DNA from: Lates calcarifer
Lineage: Eukaryota > Chordata > Actinopteri > Centropomidae
Assembly: GCF_001640805.2 (NCBI RefSeq)
Contig: NW_026115928.1
Location: forward strand, 62,001 to 126,000
Reading direction: 5' to 3'
Length of the DNA: 64,000 bases
Below are positions 37,423-49,717 of the stretch, one piece after another; within the stretch, counting starts at the first letter, position 1; each line of letters starts with the position of its first letter. Below the pieces are notes generated by a model. The model searched no databases and had not been told where the DNA came from. It saw only the letters and a list, made by a program, of their open reading frames with translations. The position numbers were made by a program, and so were the translations under genes.

Positions 37423-39349
37423 ATGCCGGTGCAAATCCCGGACGACTCAGACTTCTCCTCCTTCAAAGACCAGTGTTTGAGCTCTGATGGATGGATCAGC
37501 CGCTACAACAAGGGAGGGGTGACGGTGTGGTGCCGGGAGGAGGAGAGCAAGACGGTCCAGAAACTCAAGGTGAGGAACCTGCACCACCTGCAACTACACT
37601 ACCAACACCACCACCAACACCTGCACTACACCACCAACACCAACAACACCTGCAACTACACCACCAACACCATCACTAACACCTGTAACTACACCACCAA
37701 CACCTGCACTACACCAACAACACCTGCAACTACACCATCACCAACACCTGCACTACACCAACAACACCAACAACACCTGCAACTACACCACCAACACCTG
37801 CACTACACCGACAACACCATCACTAACACCTGTAACTACACCACCAACACCTGCAACTACACCATCACCAACACCTGCACTACACCAACAACACCAACAA
37901 CACCTGCAACTACACCACCAACACCTTCACTACACCAACAACACCTGCAACTACACCATCACCAACACCTGCACTACACCAACAACACCAACAACACCTG
38001 CAACTACACCACCAACACCATCACTAACACCTGTAACTACAACAACAACAACACCTGCAACTACACCAACAACACCATCACTAACACCTGTAACTACACC
38101 ACCAACACCTTCACTACACCAACAACACCTGCAACTACACCATCACCAACACCTGCACTACACCAACAACACCTACAACTACACCACCAACACCAACAGA
38201 ACCATCTGAGACTGAGTCTAGTCCAGCAGTCCTTTAACAATCCCAAAGGTCCAATTTGTGTTTAGTCTGTGCTAATGAACTAAACCAGTTTAGGTCTGTA
38301 ACCTGACTGTTCAGAATAAATGACATAAAGAGATGTTTCTCTCTGAGGTCAGAATATTTAGTCCCACAGGGTTCAGGTCTGGGTCCTCTGCTTCTCTTGT
38401 GGTTTTTATTGATCTGATGTTTCAGTGTTGATAGAATCAGAGGTGATGTGTTTGAGTGTTAACAACAATAATAGAGTTTATTAAATTATCATTAAACTTC
38501 AACAGAGTCCTGTGATTTGATGCCCACTTGTCATTAGTTCAGTTCCAGTCAGTTACTCAGAGTAAATATTTAGAGACATTGACCTGGATGTAAAACCTGG
38601 TTCAACCTGTTTCAGTTATTAATGTAAATTTACACTGAGCTCAGATCTGAGTGTCATTCTACTTCTTCACTGTGACGAGAGGAAGCTGATAAGTTACAGT
38701 TTTTGCATCAATGAAGAAAAACAAAGTTTGATTCTAGCAGGTGCTAATGTTAGCCAGGTAACCTAGCTAATGTTAGCACCCTCATATAAGCTGTGGGTTT
38801 TACAGGGTGTTTCAGTTCAGTCCCTGCAAAGTCTGCACTGAGAGAAAACATTAATGAAGAGAATAATCAGTCGATTCAGAATAAAACTGATTTTATTTAC
38901 TGATTGTTGTTGAGACCTCCCGTCACCATGACAACGGCTGTTTTTACTGGGATGGATAAAGCAGTGGATTCAGACTCTGATCAGGATCAGGATCAGGATA
39001 GAAACTGTAGAGGGGAGGGGAGAGTTGATGCCTTGCTGAGTGGCTCCTGGGCAGCAGGTCCTCAATGTGTCAGACAGACTCTGTGACCTTCATGTAGAAC
39101 AGCTGATCAGAGGTTGTAAACAGCTCGGTGCCTCCTGCAGAGGAAAAGCAAACCGCCGCTCAGCGTCAGTGCGCTGAAAAATTCAGAGCGGAAAGGAAAA
39201 GGTAACGGCTGGAAACCTGAGGAGGCGTTCAACCGACACAGAACTGGAGAAGCTCCAGCAGAGAGAGAGGATGGAGACATGAGGACAAACCTGTCCGCCT
39301 CAGTCCACGTCAGTTCAGGTCAGAGATTTTCCCTCTTCTGTTGTTTCAG

Positions 39350-39380
<31 letters not shown>

Positions 39381-40383
39381 AGGGGGAAGGGGTCCATCCA
39401 CAGTCCAGATGACAGATCAGCTAATCAATGTGTGGACACACCTGTCACCTGCAGGTCAAAGCAGTGAGCCAATGAGCAGCAGCCAGTGTTGTGTGGAGGG
39501 TTTTCCCTGCCCTGGGTTTCACCTGTCAGGCTGCAGCTTTAATAGTTTAATGTGGATTTAATGGTTGTGGTTTTTCTCAGTTTCTGGTGTTACAGGTGTG
39601 ATGTACCTGAGTCCACCTCAGGTGAAAGTTCATATTTCACAGTCAGCAGGAGATTAATGAGTTGCTGTCTGAATCTGTGGAGCTGAAACTGACAAGTTCA
39701 CTCTCAGTGTTTTCAGATTAAAAACTGTAAAAAGCCACAGTGGACTTTAAACAGCAGACAGACTCAGAGAGCAGCTGAGAGGTGGAGACCAAACACAGAG
39801 CTACAACAGGGGGAAGAGATTCATCTTCCAAACTCCACCTGAACCATCATGTTGATCTGTGACTGATGTATGTGGAGTTAATTAGCAGGTCTATGTTTCC
39901 TGATGAGTCCAGGTTTAATGTAATCAACTGTTACCTGTCCATCTAGTGGACATCAGTGGAACTGCATGTATGTTTGCTGTGTGAGGTCACTGTCTGGTCA
40001 GTGAGCTAACAGTTAGCCTCAGCTAACCGATGAGACTGAGAGCAGAAAGACGAGATGTTTAATCTGTCACAGTGACCTCGACCTGGAAACAAATCTGCCT
40101 AAGACTGAAACAAACAGCAGCTGATCCCTGATCTGTTTACAGACTCAGGAATGACTGCTCAGCCTGACCTCCTCTCTGCTTCATACAAACAGCTAACAGA
40201 TAACACACATCAGATTTAATGTCACTGATGCTTCTGACAGACGTCAGAGCTGTTTCTACTGTAAACCTGGTTCACTGTGAGGAACCAGGAACCAGGTGAA
40301 GCAGATCATTAGCTCCTAAACCTTTAATTATTGATGAGTTTGACCTGAGACTGACCACAGGAAGTCTCACACACACACACACA

Positions 40384-40446
<63 letters not shown>

Positions 40447-43400
40447 GCAGAGCTGATGATGAGGAGGATGATGAAGATGATGATGATGGCTCCTGTTTTA
40501 ATAATTCAGAGAGTCTTTCTGTAGCAGTGAGGCGCTTCTTCTCTCACATGAATATTTAAAGTCTCTGGAGCTGGAGCTGGGTGGGGGAGGGGGGTGTTTA
40601 ACAGTTTCACCTGTGGAAACTAACAGAATGAGGCTGCAGACCTGGAGTATCTGTTCATCAAGAGTCAGAACAGGAATCAGTTTCACCTCTGTGAGTCCAG
40701 ATCAGTCTGGTCCAGTACAGATCAGTACAGATCAGTCCAGGTTTAACTGATCTGAGCCTGTTTAGACTGAGGTTTATCACCCTGACACCTGTAAAGATCC
40801 TCTGCATGGTCGAGTCCAGCTCAGAGGATTTTTTGGGACAGATGAGACAGCCTCCCTGGACTCCTGGACCATGACTCTCTGACAGTCTCAATCCTGGACT
40901 CTGTGGGTCTCTGCCTCCATGTCTGATAGCCTGCCTGTTGTCTCAGTCTGACTGATAATACTCACTGTGACAACCTTCTCCACTGACACAGAGCTGTTCT
41001 GGTTAAACTGGTTCTGAACCTGAAGTTCGGTTCTTCAGTCTTTAGAACTGTAGACTTGGTCTTTCGGTGTAAACCAGACTAAACTGGTCCAGGATCAGTC
41101 TCTGTGCTGACTGAGGAGACAGAGCAGAGGTTTTATCTTCAACATGTCAGTTAAATATTCAGGAATGACTTTAGCTTTAACAGTTTTATCTCATGGTGCA
41201 TTACAGCTGGTGTTACATTTACTGTCCTGCTGTTTCACTGTAACTTTCAGCTCTGTAGAGTCTCAGAAACCAACAGTCAGTGATGACACAACCTGATCTC
41301 TGTGATTTACTGAGTCTGTTACAGAGGAAGGAAAGAGATGAATGTGGATGTTTCCTAAAGCCTTTATGAGCTTTTCTTCCTCAGATCAGAGGAATCTGTT
41401 TCTCTGCGGATCTTTGGTCTGGATTGTTGTCAGGGAGACAACATTTCATCCTCAGTTTGTTGTGGTAACGTCACATCAGGAGGAAATGAGCTGGAGCCAC
41501 GTAAACATATTTAAACTACTTTCCTGCAGCTTTTTCACCCAGCTATTTCCTCTGTGGAGACATTAAAAATGCAAAAGACAGAGAGACACCTCTTCAGAGA
41601 GAGACAGGTGGAGGAGGAGGAGGTGTAGAGCCTGCTGCTGAGTGACAGACAGACAAAGACATGAAGCTCAGGACTTTATGAATGATTAAGCTGCAGCAGA
41701 GCCGTGCTGATTGAGTTACACGGAGAGTTTTATAGCACTGACCCTCACAATATCTGATGACTGCAGCTCAGCCGAGCCCCATGCTCCTGTAAGATTACAG
41801 CAGTGGAAAAAGGTGACGTCCTACAGTACGCAGCCGTCTCACATGATGTCCACTGAGTTCTGACAGGGAGGAGGGAAGGTCTACTTTCAACCCACTCATC
41901 AGTCTGTTAGAAAGCTCGCACAGACAACAACAAGGAGGAAAATAACAGGGTGAAAAAGAATGTCTAAAAAACAACATTGACAGAAAGTTAAATACAGCTC
42001 AGATCATCAGAGGACTGGATTCACTGATGCGTTCATGGGCCAAGCGTAGTTTAAAGAAGCAAATATAAACATCTGTTCTGGGATGAACTTAGGCTTCAGA
42101 TGAATCTGCTGCCTGGAATATGTGAAAGATTTTATATTCACAGGATCTGATGAGTGAAGAGATGAGGACTGTGCAAGCGTCCTGAGTCCAGCCTCAGACT
42201 GAGGACAGAGTCTCTTACTGACAGACTGCCAAGGTTCTCCTGGATCAGACGGCTGGAGCTCAGTGATTTACTGTCGACTGCAGCAAACTGTTGGACATCA
42301 GCACTAATCTCATCAGAGAATCAGAATGACTCGACTGCTTTGCTTGCCTGGGGTTTGTTTGTTTTCAACACAGAGTAGAAAAGTAAAATCTCACACATTC
42401 AAACAGAAAGAGGAAAATTCAGTAACAGCAGACATTCAGAGATATACAGAAAGTCAGAATAATAAAATGAACTGGGTTTAATTCTAACAACAGAGGAGCT
42501 AGAGCAAATCCCTGTGAAATCACAGAGATGAAGAGTTTTCATCATCACCAGAGATGTCCTGTGGCTGAGGTGATGACTGACATCTCAAGAAAATTAAACA
42601 TGAAGAAGGACTCATGGGATATATAGTCAGAGGTCAGAGGATCAGTCTGAAACCCCAGAACTCCTGATAAGATCTGAGCAGGAAAAAGTGAAGCTCTGAT
42701 GTCCTGGTTTGCTGCTCAGGAGCCTCCGAGCAAGGCACCTTATGATCAGGTGTCTCCTGTAATAACAGTCAGTTTATCAACAACCTCTCTGTCCGTTCAG
42801 CAGAGCTTCAGATAAACGATCGATCAGACAGAAACACACAGACCTGCTGATTAATGAGTCAAACCGGACAGGTGAGATTTAACAAGGGAGTAATGAGCAG
42901 CAGGTGTTCAGTGATGAACAGTGTTTATTGTTATTAGATTTCTTATATTTTCTTTTATTGGAGCAGGGATTCATGGGTAATCTGTGTTTCTTCACCAAGT
43001 CAACGACCGTTGATATAAAAGTCTCTGAGTTATTTTTTTCTGCAGTAAAAACTCAGAGCTACAGAATAAAACCAGCAGTGGTTGTGAATCATCAGTGTGT
43101 CTCAGATATTACACAACACATCTGCTGCGTTTATAACTCTAATGAAGTCTTCTCTCTGTGTTTCTGCTGCAGTTTGTCTCTGATATTTCTCCTTGGTTAG
43201 TCTCAGAAAAACCATCCAGCTGATTTAACACTCAACAAAAACCATATGCAAATATGAAATCATCTTCATGTCTCAGTCCTCTCCACTCAGTGTTTGTCTC
43301 CTGCTAGTTTGATGGTTAACAGCTCCTAATGCTTAGAAATGGGTTTATAATATTATGATTCATAAACCCTGCTGTTCAGGGGAAGTGAAGGCATCATGTA

Positions 43401-46095
43401 GTTCACTGAAACACATCCTCTTTGACCAATAAACTGACACTGGACAAAGACCTGTTTCTACATGTGAAGCTGTTTTAATGTTAATGGTGGTGTAGATGTC
43501 ATTTTCCTCATCACTTCATCTGCAGAGTTTCTGACTCAGGTTCTACTGAATTCAACCCAACAACAATGTCCTGGACTCATCATCACTAAATCTGCATTAT
43601 TACCTGCTTATTTCAGATTTCTCTGATGTTCCTGAACCTTACAGTAACATCATCTGTTGTAGCAGAAACAGCTTTACCTGGATCCTAACACTTGATCACA
43701 GAACAGTAATGTTGTCCAGCTATAACACGGGACTCTAACTAAACAAAGTGCTGTATTAATAACAGAATATTTATAACACAACATGGACACGTTCCCACTG
43801 GTATATGCTGAACTGTGACTCTGATCCTAACGTGACTGAAAACATCTGAAGGTGAAGACACCACGTCAGAAAATTAGTATAGTGATAACACAGTGTCCTT
43901 GATAGCTGCTGTGTCCAACACTAATGATTCTGTTCTATTCTGTTCAGTTTATTCTGATTCAGGCTGCAGCTCCTCTAATGTCCACCAGATGGTAATGTGT
44001 TTTTTACACATTCATCTCTCAGGACACACTGCTGTTCTGGTTTTAATCATTCATGGGTTCTGGTGTTAATAATGATAATCCTACGGGTTCCTGATCTCTG
44101 GAGGTTTAACTGAGTCCTCAGAGTATCAGACACATATTTCTATCTCTCTGTTGTGTTTATCTCTTCAGTCTGATCAACAGTAACAGATGATTTCTGCTGA
44201 AACTACCAAAGGAATCAGAACAAGTGAGAAGTGCTGAGAGTTTAAATATCTACAGTTTGATTTTCAGTCACTTCAGTCAAAAAAATCTGAGACCAGGATC
44301 TGATGTGAACCTGCAGAGAAACAGGAAACTGGTCACACCTTAACTTTAAAAGGTGGAGGTCCTCGGAGGTTTGTTTGTTTCAGTTGTTCTCTGGTCCTAA
44401 AACTCATTGTTTTGAATAATGTGTCACATCAACAGGTTTAGATAAAGGTTTATAGACTCTGATGTTACAGCTGATCAGAGCATCAGATGGTTCTAAACAA
44501 ACTGTATAAACCAGTCAATTCTGTCTTCAGTAACTGACCGTCCTCCATCTGTCTGTCTGTCTGTCAGATGAGGATAGTGTGTAAAGACGTGACGGCAGAG
44601 ACACTGTACGACGTCCTCCATGACACCCCCTACCGCAGGAAGTGGGACACCAACATGATTGACACGTATGACATCGGCAGACTGACCGTCAATGCAGACG
44701 TCGGATATTACTCCTGTTAGTTCAGCTCATGACCTCAGTCAGCATCTCCTGACCTCTGACTGGATCAGAACTGGATTCTTCATTTATCCGTTTCTGCAGC
44801 TCTCATGTGTCTCATCAGTGTTTTAATGTGTTTGAAGGGAAATGTCCGACTCCTCTGAAGAACAGAGACTTTGTGACAATGAGATCTTGGCTTCCTCTTG
44901 GCAGCGACTACCTGATCATCAACTACTCTGTCAAACACCCGGTCAGTGTTTCTATTCCTATTTGTAATTGTATTTCAAATTAAGCTGGTTGTGGGTTGTC
45001 ATGGTAACACAACACACTCTCAGCTTTCAGAGCAGCGACGTAAAGAAAACAAACACAATCAGGACCACATTCAGATGCCTTCAAATGAAGTCACGATAGA
45101 AAACAACAGAGGGACTGTACCAGGCCGGGGATCAACCAGAGACCTTTAAAACACATGGTTGTAGGTTAGCTAACTGACCCAGAGAGCTGTAGTATGGCTC
45201 TTATTCACTCTGGGTTTGATGTTGTCATTTGTTCTGACTTTATAAACTAGTTACTGTGAGAACTGACAGATAAAGAGCATCAGTCTGTTCAGAGAGGTTC
45301 ATGTTCAGGTTTGCATCCTGGTTCTAAAGTTTGGGATGAAAACAGTGAACTAAACCTTTAAGTGAAATGTTTCTTCTGCAGCAACATCCTCCTAAGAAGG
45401 ACTACGTCCGAGCCGTGTCTCTGCTGACTGGGTACCTGATCCAGTCCAACGGAGCCAACTGCTCCACCCTCTACTACCTGACCCAGGTGGACCCCAGAGG
45501 TGAGGCTAACACTGACCTTTACAGTAGTCTTTAAACGCAGCACACACACCCTCATCCTCTGTGGTCAGTCTTCACACTGCAAGTCTGTGACAGGAGCTGA
45601 AGATACCTGCAAGGAACAATCAGAAAACAACCAGTAAACAGCCAGAAAACAACCAGAAAACAAAACAACCAGAAAACAACCAGAAAACAACCCGTAAACC
45701 CAGTTTCCCTCCAGGTCCTCACAGTAACATCTCGTCCTCTCTGTCTGCAGGTTCTCTACCAAAGTGGGTGGTGAACAGAGTATCTCAGTTTGTGGCTCCA
45801 AAGGTAAAAACCATCAGTCCATCAGGGTCCAGTACTTGTCTCTGTGTCTCTGTGTCTCACTGTGTCTCTGACCTCACAGGCCATGAGGAAGATCTACAAG
45901 GCATCTCTGAAGTATCCGGACTGGAAGAGGAAGCACAACCCAAACCTGAAGCCGTGGATGTTTCCAGAGCAGAACACGCTGCCGTGCATCAGCGTGTCGG
46001 AGCTGACGGTGCAGAGAGCCGACTCTCTGGAGAACATCGACGAGAGCGGCCTGACTGAGGAGAAGACGCACCACAGCGACGATGAAGAGACTTAA
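37423..46095 (+). CDS. stard10: StAR-related lipid transfer (START) domain protein, STARD10 type
   Basis: Six coding exons: 37423-37569, 44568-44715, 44838-44941, 45382-45499, 45751-45803 and 45880-46095, totalling 786 nt (261 aa), all phases consistent. STARD10 is a cytosolic phospholipid transfer protein that moves phosphatidylcholine and phosphatidylethanolamine between membranes. The START domain covers about residues 8-215. Diagnostic runs are QIPDDSDF, ETLYDVLHDTPYRRKWD, RLTVNADVGYYSWKCPTPLK, NRDFVTMRSWLPLGSDYLI, YSVKHP, GYLIQSNG and GSLPKWVVNR. The tail RADSLENIDESGLTEEK plus acidic SDDEET matches the human STARD10 tail, whose acidic end is a reported CK2 target; PCTP and STARD7 lack it. 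Human STARD10 is 291 aa with a longer N-terminus, absent here because the ATG directly precedes the conserved region. The first intron is 7.0 kb. It lies upstream of an ARAP gene, so it may be a STARD10 paralogue rather than the direct orthologue. Confidence 0.93.
37585..38205. repeat. ACACCTGCAACTACACCACCAAC minisatellite in stard10 intron 1
   Basis: About 620 bp of imperfect tandem units, a composite of CTGCAACTACACCACC, AACACCATCACTAACAC, CTGCACTACACCAAC and AACACCAAC blocks. It begins 15 bp after the exon-1 splice donor (37569/37570). The frame of exon 1 stays open through the array to a stop at 38263-38265, producing an Asn/Thr-rich peptide if the intron were retained. The array is almost free of G on the plus strand except in CTGC. 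Confidence 0.92.
38206..44567 (+). other. stard10 intron 1, remainder
   Basis: No exon, RNA or transposon was recognised. It holds TG (39351-39380) and CA (40368-40442) microsatellites and a GAT/GAG tract near 40455-40490. The intron ends in a CTGTCTGTCTGTCTGTCAG acceptor whose polypyrimidine tract is a short (GTCT)n repeat. Confidence 0.65.
40368..40442. repeat. (CA)n microsatellite
   Basis: About 37 CA units with one CTCA interruption at about 40383-40386. Confidence 0.92.
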
Positions 46096-46510
46096 ACACA
46101 TATAACACAATATCCATCTCTCTCTGCTTTACTGTTTCTTTCTCGTTTCTTTCTCTCTGATGATTCTGTGCCTCCAGGTTCAGTTTAAAGAACAAAACCC
46201 TCCTGTTGGTGAGGTTAGTGTGGTTAAAGGCTCTGCTCACCCTCACAGGTGTTTCCAGGTGTTTCAGGTGTTTCCAGGTGTTCAGGTTAAACAACATGCT
46301 AGAAATGAGTGAGGTCACCAAACGTGTAAGAACATACAGTGAAATAGAAGTACATCTGATGATTAATAGTAATTACTGATAATCAATGGAGTGAAAAGCT
46401 GATCAGATTTTCAGTGATGTGATAAATTCGCTCATCTGTTAAACTGGAACTGAAATGATTCACTGGTTGTTAAAATACCTGATGAGACGTCATTTAACAT
46501 ATTTAATCAG

Positions 46511-46516
46511 AATAAA
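46511..46516 (+). terminator. Candidate stard10 polyadenylation signal
   Basis: AATAAA about 415 nt after the stard10 stop codon. A second AATAAA lies at 47220-47225, just before the inverted L2 copy, so a longer 3' UTR is possible. Confidence 0.4.
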
Positions 46517-46772
46517 TGATCTGATTCCATCAGTGAATACATAAATGAAAAGGTTCAGAGTCGGAACGTCCTCAGGTGAAAGTCTCTGTTTCTGAGCATC
46601 AGCTCAAAAACCTGTTGTACCATCAGTTTACCACCGGGGGGTGCTGTCATCCACACTGTGAGGATACAGATACAGATCTGAAACTTGTCCTTGTTAACAC
46701 TGATGAAGAACAGCTGAGTTCACTTATATGTTTCACTATGAACTGACCTGAATTCACCTCTGCTGTCACACT

Positions 46773-46944
46773 CTGATGATGATGATGATGATGATGATGA
46801 TGTCTACAGGGTGATCAGCTGCTTTCAGTCGTACTGTTCAGTAAAAACTGAGTCATGTGACCTTAGATGTCCTCTCATGACCTCTGACCTCCTCTGTGAT
46901 TGGGTCCCTGTAGACATTCAGATTCAGTCTCATCGTGTTTAAAC

Positions 46945-46993
<49 letters not shown>
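46773..46993. repeat. (GAT)n and (GA)n tracts downstream of stard10
   Basis: (GAT)n of about nine or ten units at 46773-46802, and a TG then (GA)n tract with (GA)n at 46957-46993. Confidence 0.85.
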
Positions 46994-46995
<2 letters not shown>

Positions 46996-47312
46996 TGCAG
47001 TACCTCCCAGTGGACACACACCTTCACTACAGCCTCAGGGTAACAGGCGTCAGGTGAATAATCTCCTCCTCTACAGGCTGATCACTTCCCAATAATTCAT
47101 CAATAGAAATATTGATTAAAGATGTTTAACCTGAGTCAGAGTCTGAATGTTTGATTGAGGAGGTGAAGCATCTCTCTCATAAACTATCTTTGTTTTGTTA
47201 AACAGATTCTACTTTAATCAATAAAGTCGATATTTTTCTGTCAAACTGTCTTTTCTTTTTAACATTTTAAATAACAGCTTTGATTTTACTTTGAGGATTT
47301 TAACCATCAGGC

Positions 47313-47641
47313 AAGTCAAGTCAAGTCAAGTCAAATTTTATTTATCGCCAATTCACAACAGAAGTTATCTTGAGGCACTGTACATATAGAGCAGGTCTAG
47401 ACTGTACTCTTTATCTTATAAGATTTACAGAGAGAAACCCAACAGATCCACCATGAGCAGCACTAGGCGACTGTGGCAAGGAAAAACTTCCTTTTAAGAG
47501 GCAGAAACCTTGAGCAGAACTGGACTCAAGGTGGGCGACCATCTGCCTCGACCGGTTGGGTTTAGACAGAAAGAGAGGGGGTGGGGGAATGGGGTAGGAG
47601 AAAGACAACATTGCAGATACACAGACTAAGTCAAAATGTAA

Positions 47642-47690
<49 letters not shown>

Positions 47691-48072
47691 TCATTATTAT
47701 TTTTATAGCTAAAGGGATAATAATGACAAACAGTGAAACATTAGTATCACTAACACTAATAAATGTTTAATTATTGTTGCATCATGGGTTGAGCTGGATC
47801 ATGGGAGCAGCAGGAGACTCTCCAGCTCTGGAGGCAGAACCCTGCAGTGAGAGACAGTAGCAGAGAGAGAGAGAGAAGCACAGCCTGGGCACTAATGTGC
47901 TTGATGGAAGAAACACACAGTTAAAGTGATGCAGTGATATTAAGACAGTCAATAGTAATCTTGTTGGCAGGACATCATGGACAACATTTACTAACTACTA
48001 AGCTTAACTAATGCACTGAGACTGACCCAACTCGCCGAAGGACAAATGGTAACCTGAACTAGGAATCGGAAT
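47313..48072 (-). mobile_element. 5'-truncated L2-type LINE, inverted
   Basis: On the minus strand this is the 3' UTR of the same LINE as the long copy next door. It starts near the sequence just after the ORF2 stop (matching about 52240) and ends with the CTTGA tail repeats at 47313-47335. It carries an (AAT)n microsatellite at 47642-47690 equivalent to the (ATT)n of the other copies. It contains no coding sequence and is in inverted orientation relative to the long copy about 300 bp away. Confidence 0.92.
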
Positions 48073-48199
48073 AAAAGAGAATAAAAATGTAAAATCATGC
48101 ATAACAGAGAGATGTGACGTGTCTGAGGACCTGTCGTCTGGTCTCTGAGTTTAGTCCTGAGCTTCAGGAGTTATTGATGAACCAATCAATAACTCAGGT

Positions 48200-48358
48200 T
48201 GATCACAAACTGATCACAGCCTGATCACAGACAATCACAGACTGATCACATGATCACAGCCTGATCACAGACAATCACAGACTGATCACATGATCACAGC
48301 CTGATCACAGGTCAATCACATGATCACAGACTGATCACAGACTGATTACAAGATCAGT
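48200..48358. repeat. GATCACAG-rich minisatellite, left part
   Basis: Imperfect tandem units such as CTGATCACAGACAATCACAG and TGATCACATGATCACAGC. The same array resumes at 52989 on the other side of the LINE, so the LINE inserted into it. Confidence 0.9.
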
Positions 48359-48707
48359 AACCATGTGAAGTGTCTGTGAAGGCTCTTCTTCCTGTCTGTG
48401 CTGTCTGACGACGCTGTGACGCTACCTGTACCGTACGCCGTGATTCTGTGAGGTCGACACTTACTCGCTACTCCGCTTTCTCTCTTCACTTTCTGTCCTA
48501 TAGTCTTTTGTTACACATTATTTGCTGCTGCTTTGTACTAATCTATCTTACTTTTGATCGCTACCTGTGTATTGATATTTCCTCTGACTTTAGCCTGTTT
48601 GTTGTTAGTTTAATTTAGCTTAGCTGTTTGTAGCCTCATTAGCCTAATTTAAATTGTAGCCTCACCTCTCACTCCTACAGCTAACCTAGCTTAAAGTAAC
48701 TACTACC

Positions 48708-49583
48708 ATGGCTTGTGTTAGCTGTTCTGCTCTTGAAGACAGGGTGTCTCTGCTAGAGAGACGTGTCCGTCAACTAGAGCAGCTCCTTTCTCCTAGCATT
48801 ACCTTAGATATGACGGGCACTCCAGATAGCGTTAGCCACGGGCTCGACAGCGAGCCTGTTAGGGCTAGCTTAGCCTCGTCGGCAGTGAGTGCGGAGTTCG
48901 TCCCTGTCAGCCTGCGGAAAGGGGCACGTAAGAGCAAGCGACCGGTTGTGTGGCCTGGTCTGCAGTCGCCTCTCCCGACTGCAAACCGGTTTTCGACTCT
49001 TGCTAGCCCCGTTGGTAGTCCTGTGCGCCCGCGTGTCTCCCCCGCTCCCGCTGACAGGGCTAAACAACGCACTCTAGTCATAGCGGACTCCATCACTCGC
49101 AATGTCAGATTAGCTTCGCCAGCCAATGTTTACTGCCTACCTGGGGCCAGAGCTTCCGACATTGAGGATAATCTTAGGGTGCTGGCATCACGCAGGGAGA
49201 AACAGGGGGCTCAGGTACACTCCACACCTAGTTATAGCAACATTGTCATTCATGTCGGCACCAATAACATTAGAATGAAGCAGTCTGAGGTCACCAAAGC
49301 TAGTTTAGCTAGGACGTTTGAGTTTGCTAGAAAGATGTGTCGGCATCGATTAGTTGTCTCTGGTCCTTTACCCATGCGGGGTAATGATGAGGTGTACAGT
49401 AGATGAACGTCTCTGAACCGCTGGCTGGCTCGTCACTGTAGTGAGCAGGGATATAGTTTTGTGGATAACTGGCCTTCTTTCTGGGGCCGTCCTGACCTGC
49501 TGAAGGCAGATGGCCTGCATCCTACCGGAGCAGGCGCTGCTATTTTATCTAGGAATATAGACAGGTGTTTACGTCGGGTTTGA
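48708..49583 (+). pseudogene. L2 LINE ORF1 (coiled coil plus SGNH esterase), one premature stop
   Basis: A 291-codon frame with one internal TGA at 49404-49406; the same frame resumes immediately and ends at 49581-49583. The N-terminus has a short leucine-rich coiled coil (LEDRVSLLERRVRQLEQLL). Downstream are the esterase blocks: IADSITRNV with the nucleophile Ser, VIHVGTNNIR, and ADGLHPTGAGA with the catalytic Asp-His pair. That last block lies after the premature stop, so a truncated product would lack part of the active site. In CR1/L2 elements this protein acts as the RNA-binding/accessory ORF1p. Confidence 0.88.
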
Positions 49584-49717
49584 CAGTAAGACACTAGTGA
49601 TCGGCAGGTCGCAGGTGAGTAGAGAACCTGCTAGGTCTTTAGGTGGTGCGGTTTTGGAGTCCACTAGCTTAGATAGCTTAGATGACGAATCTAACCAGGA
49701 TAATTTGCAGACTTTAG

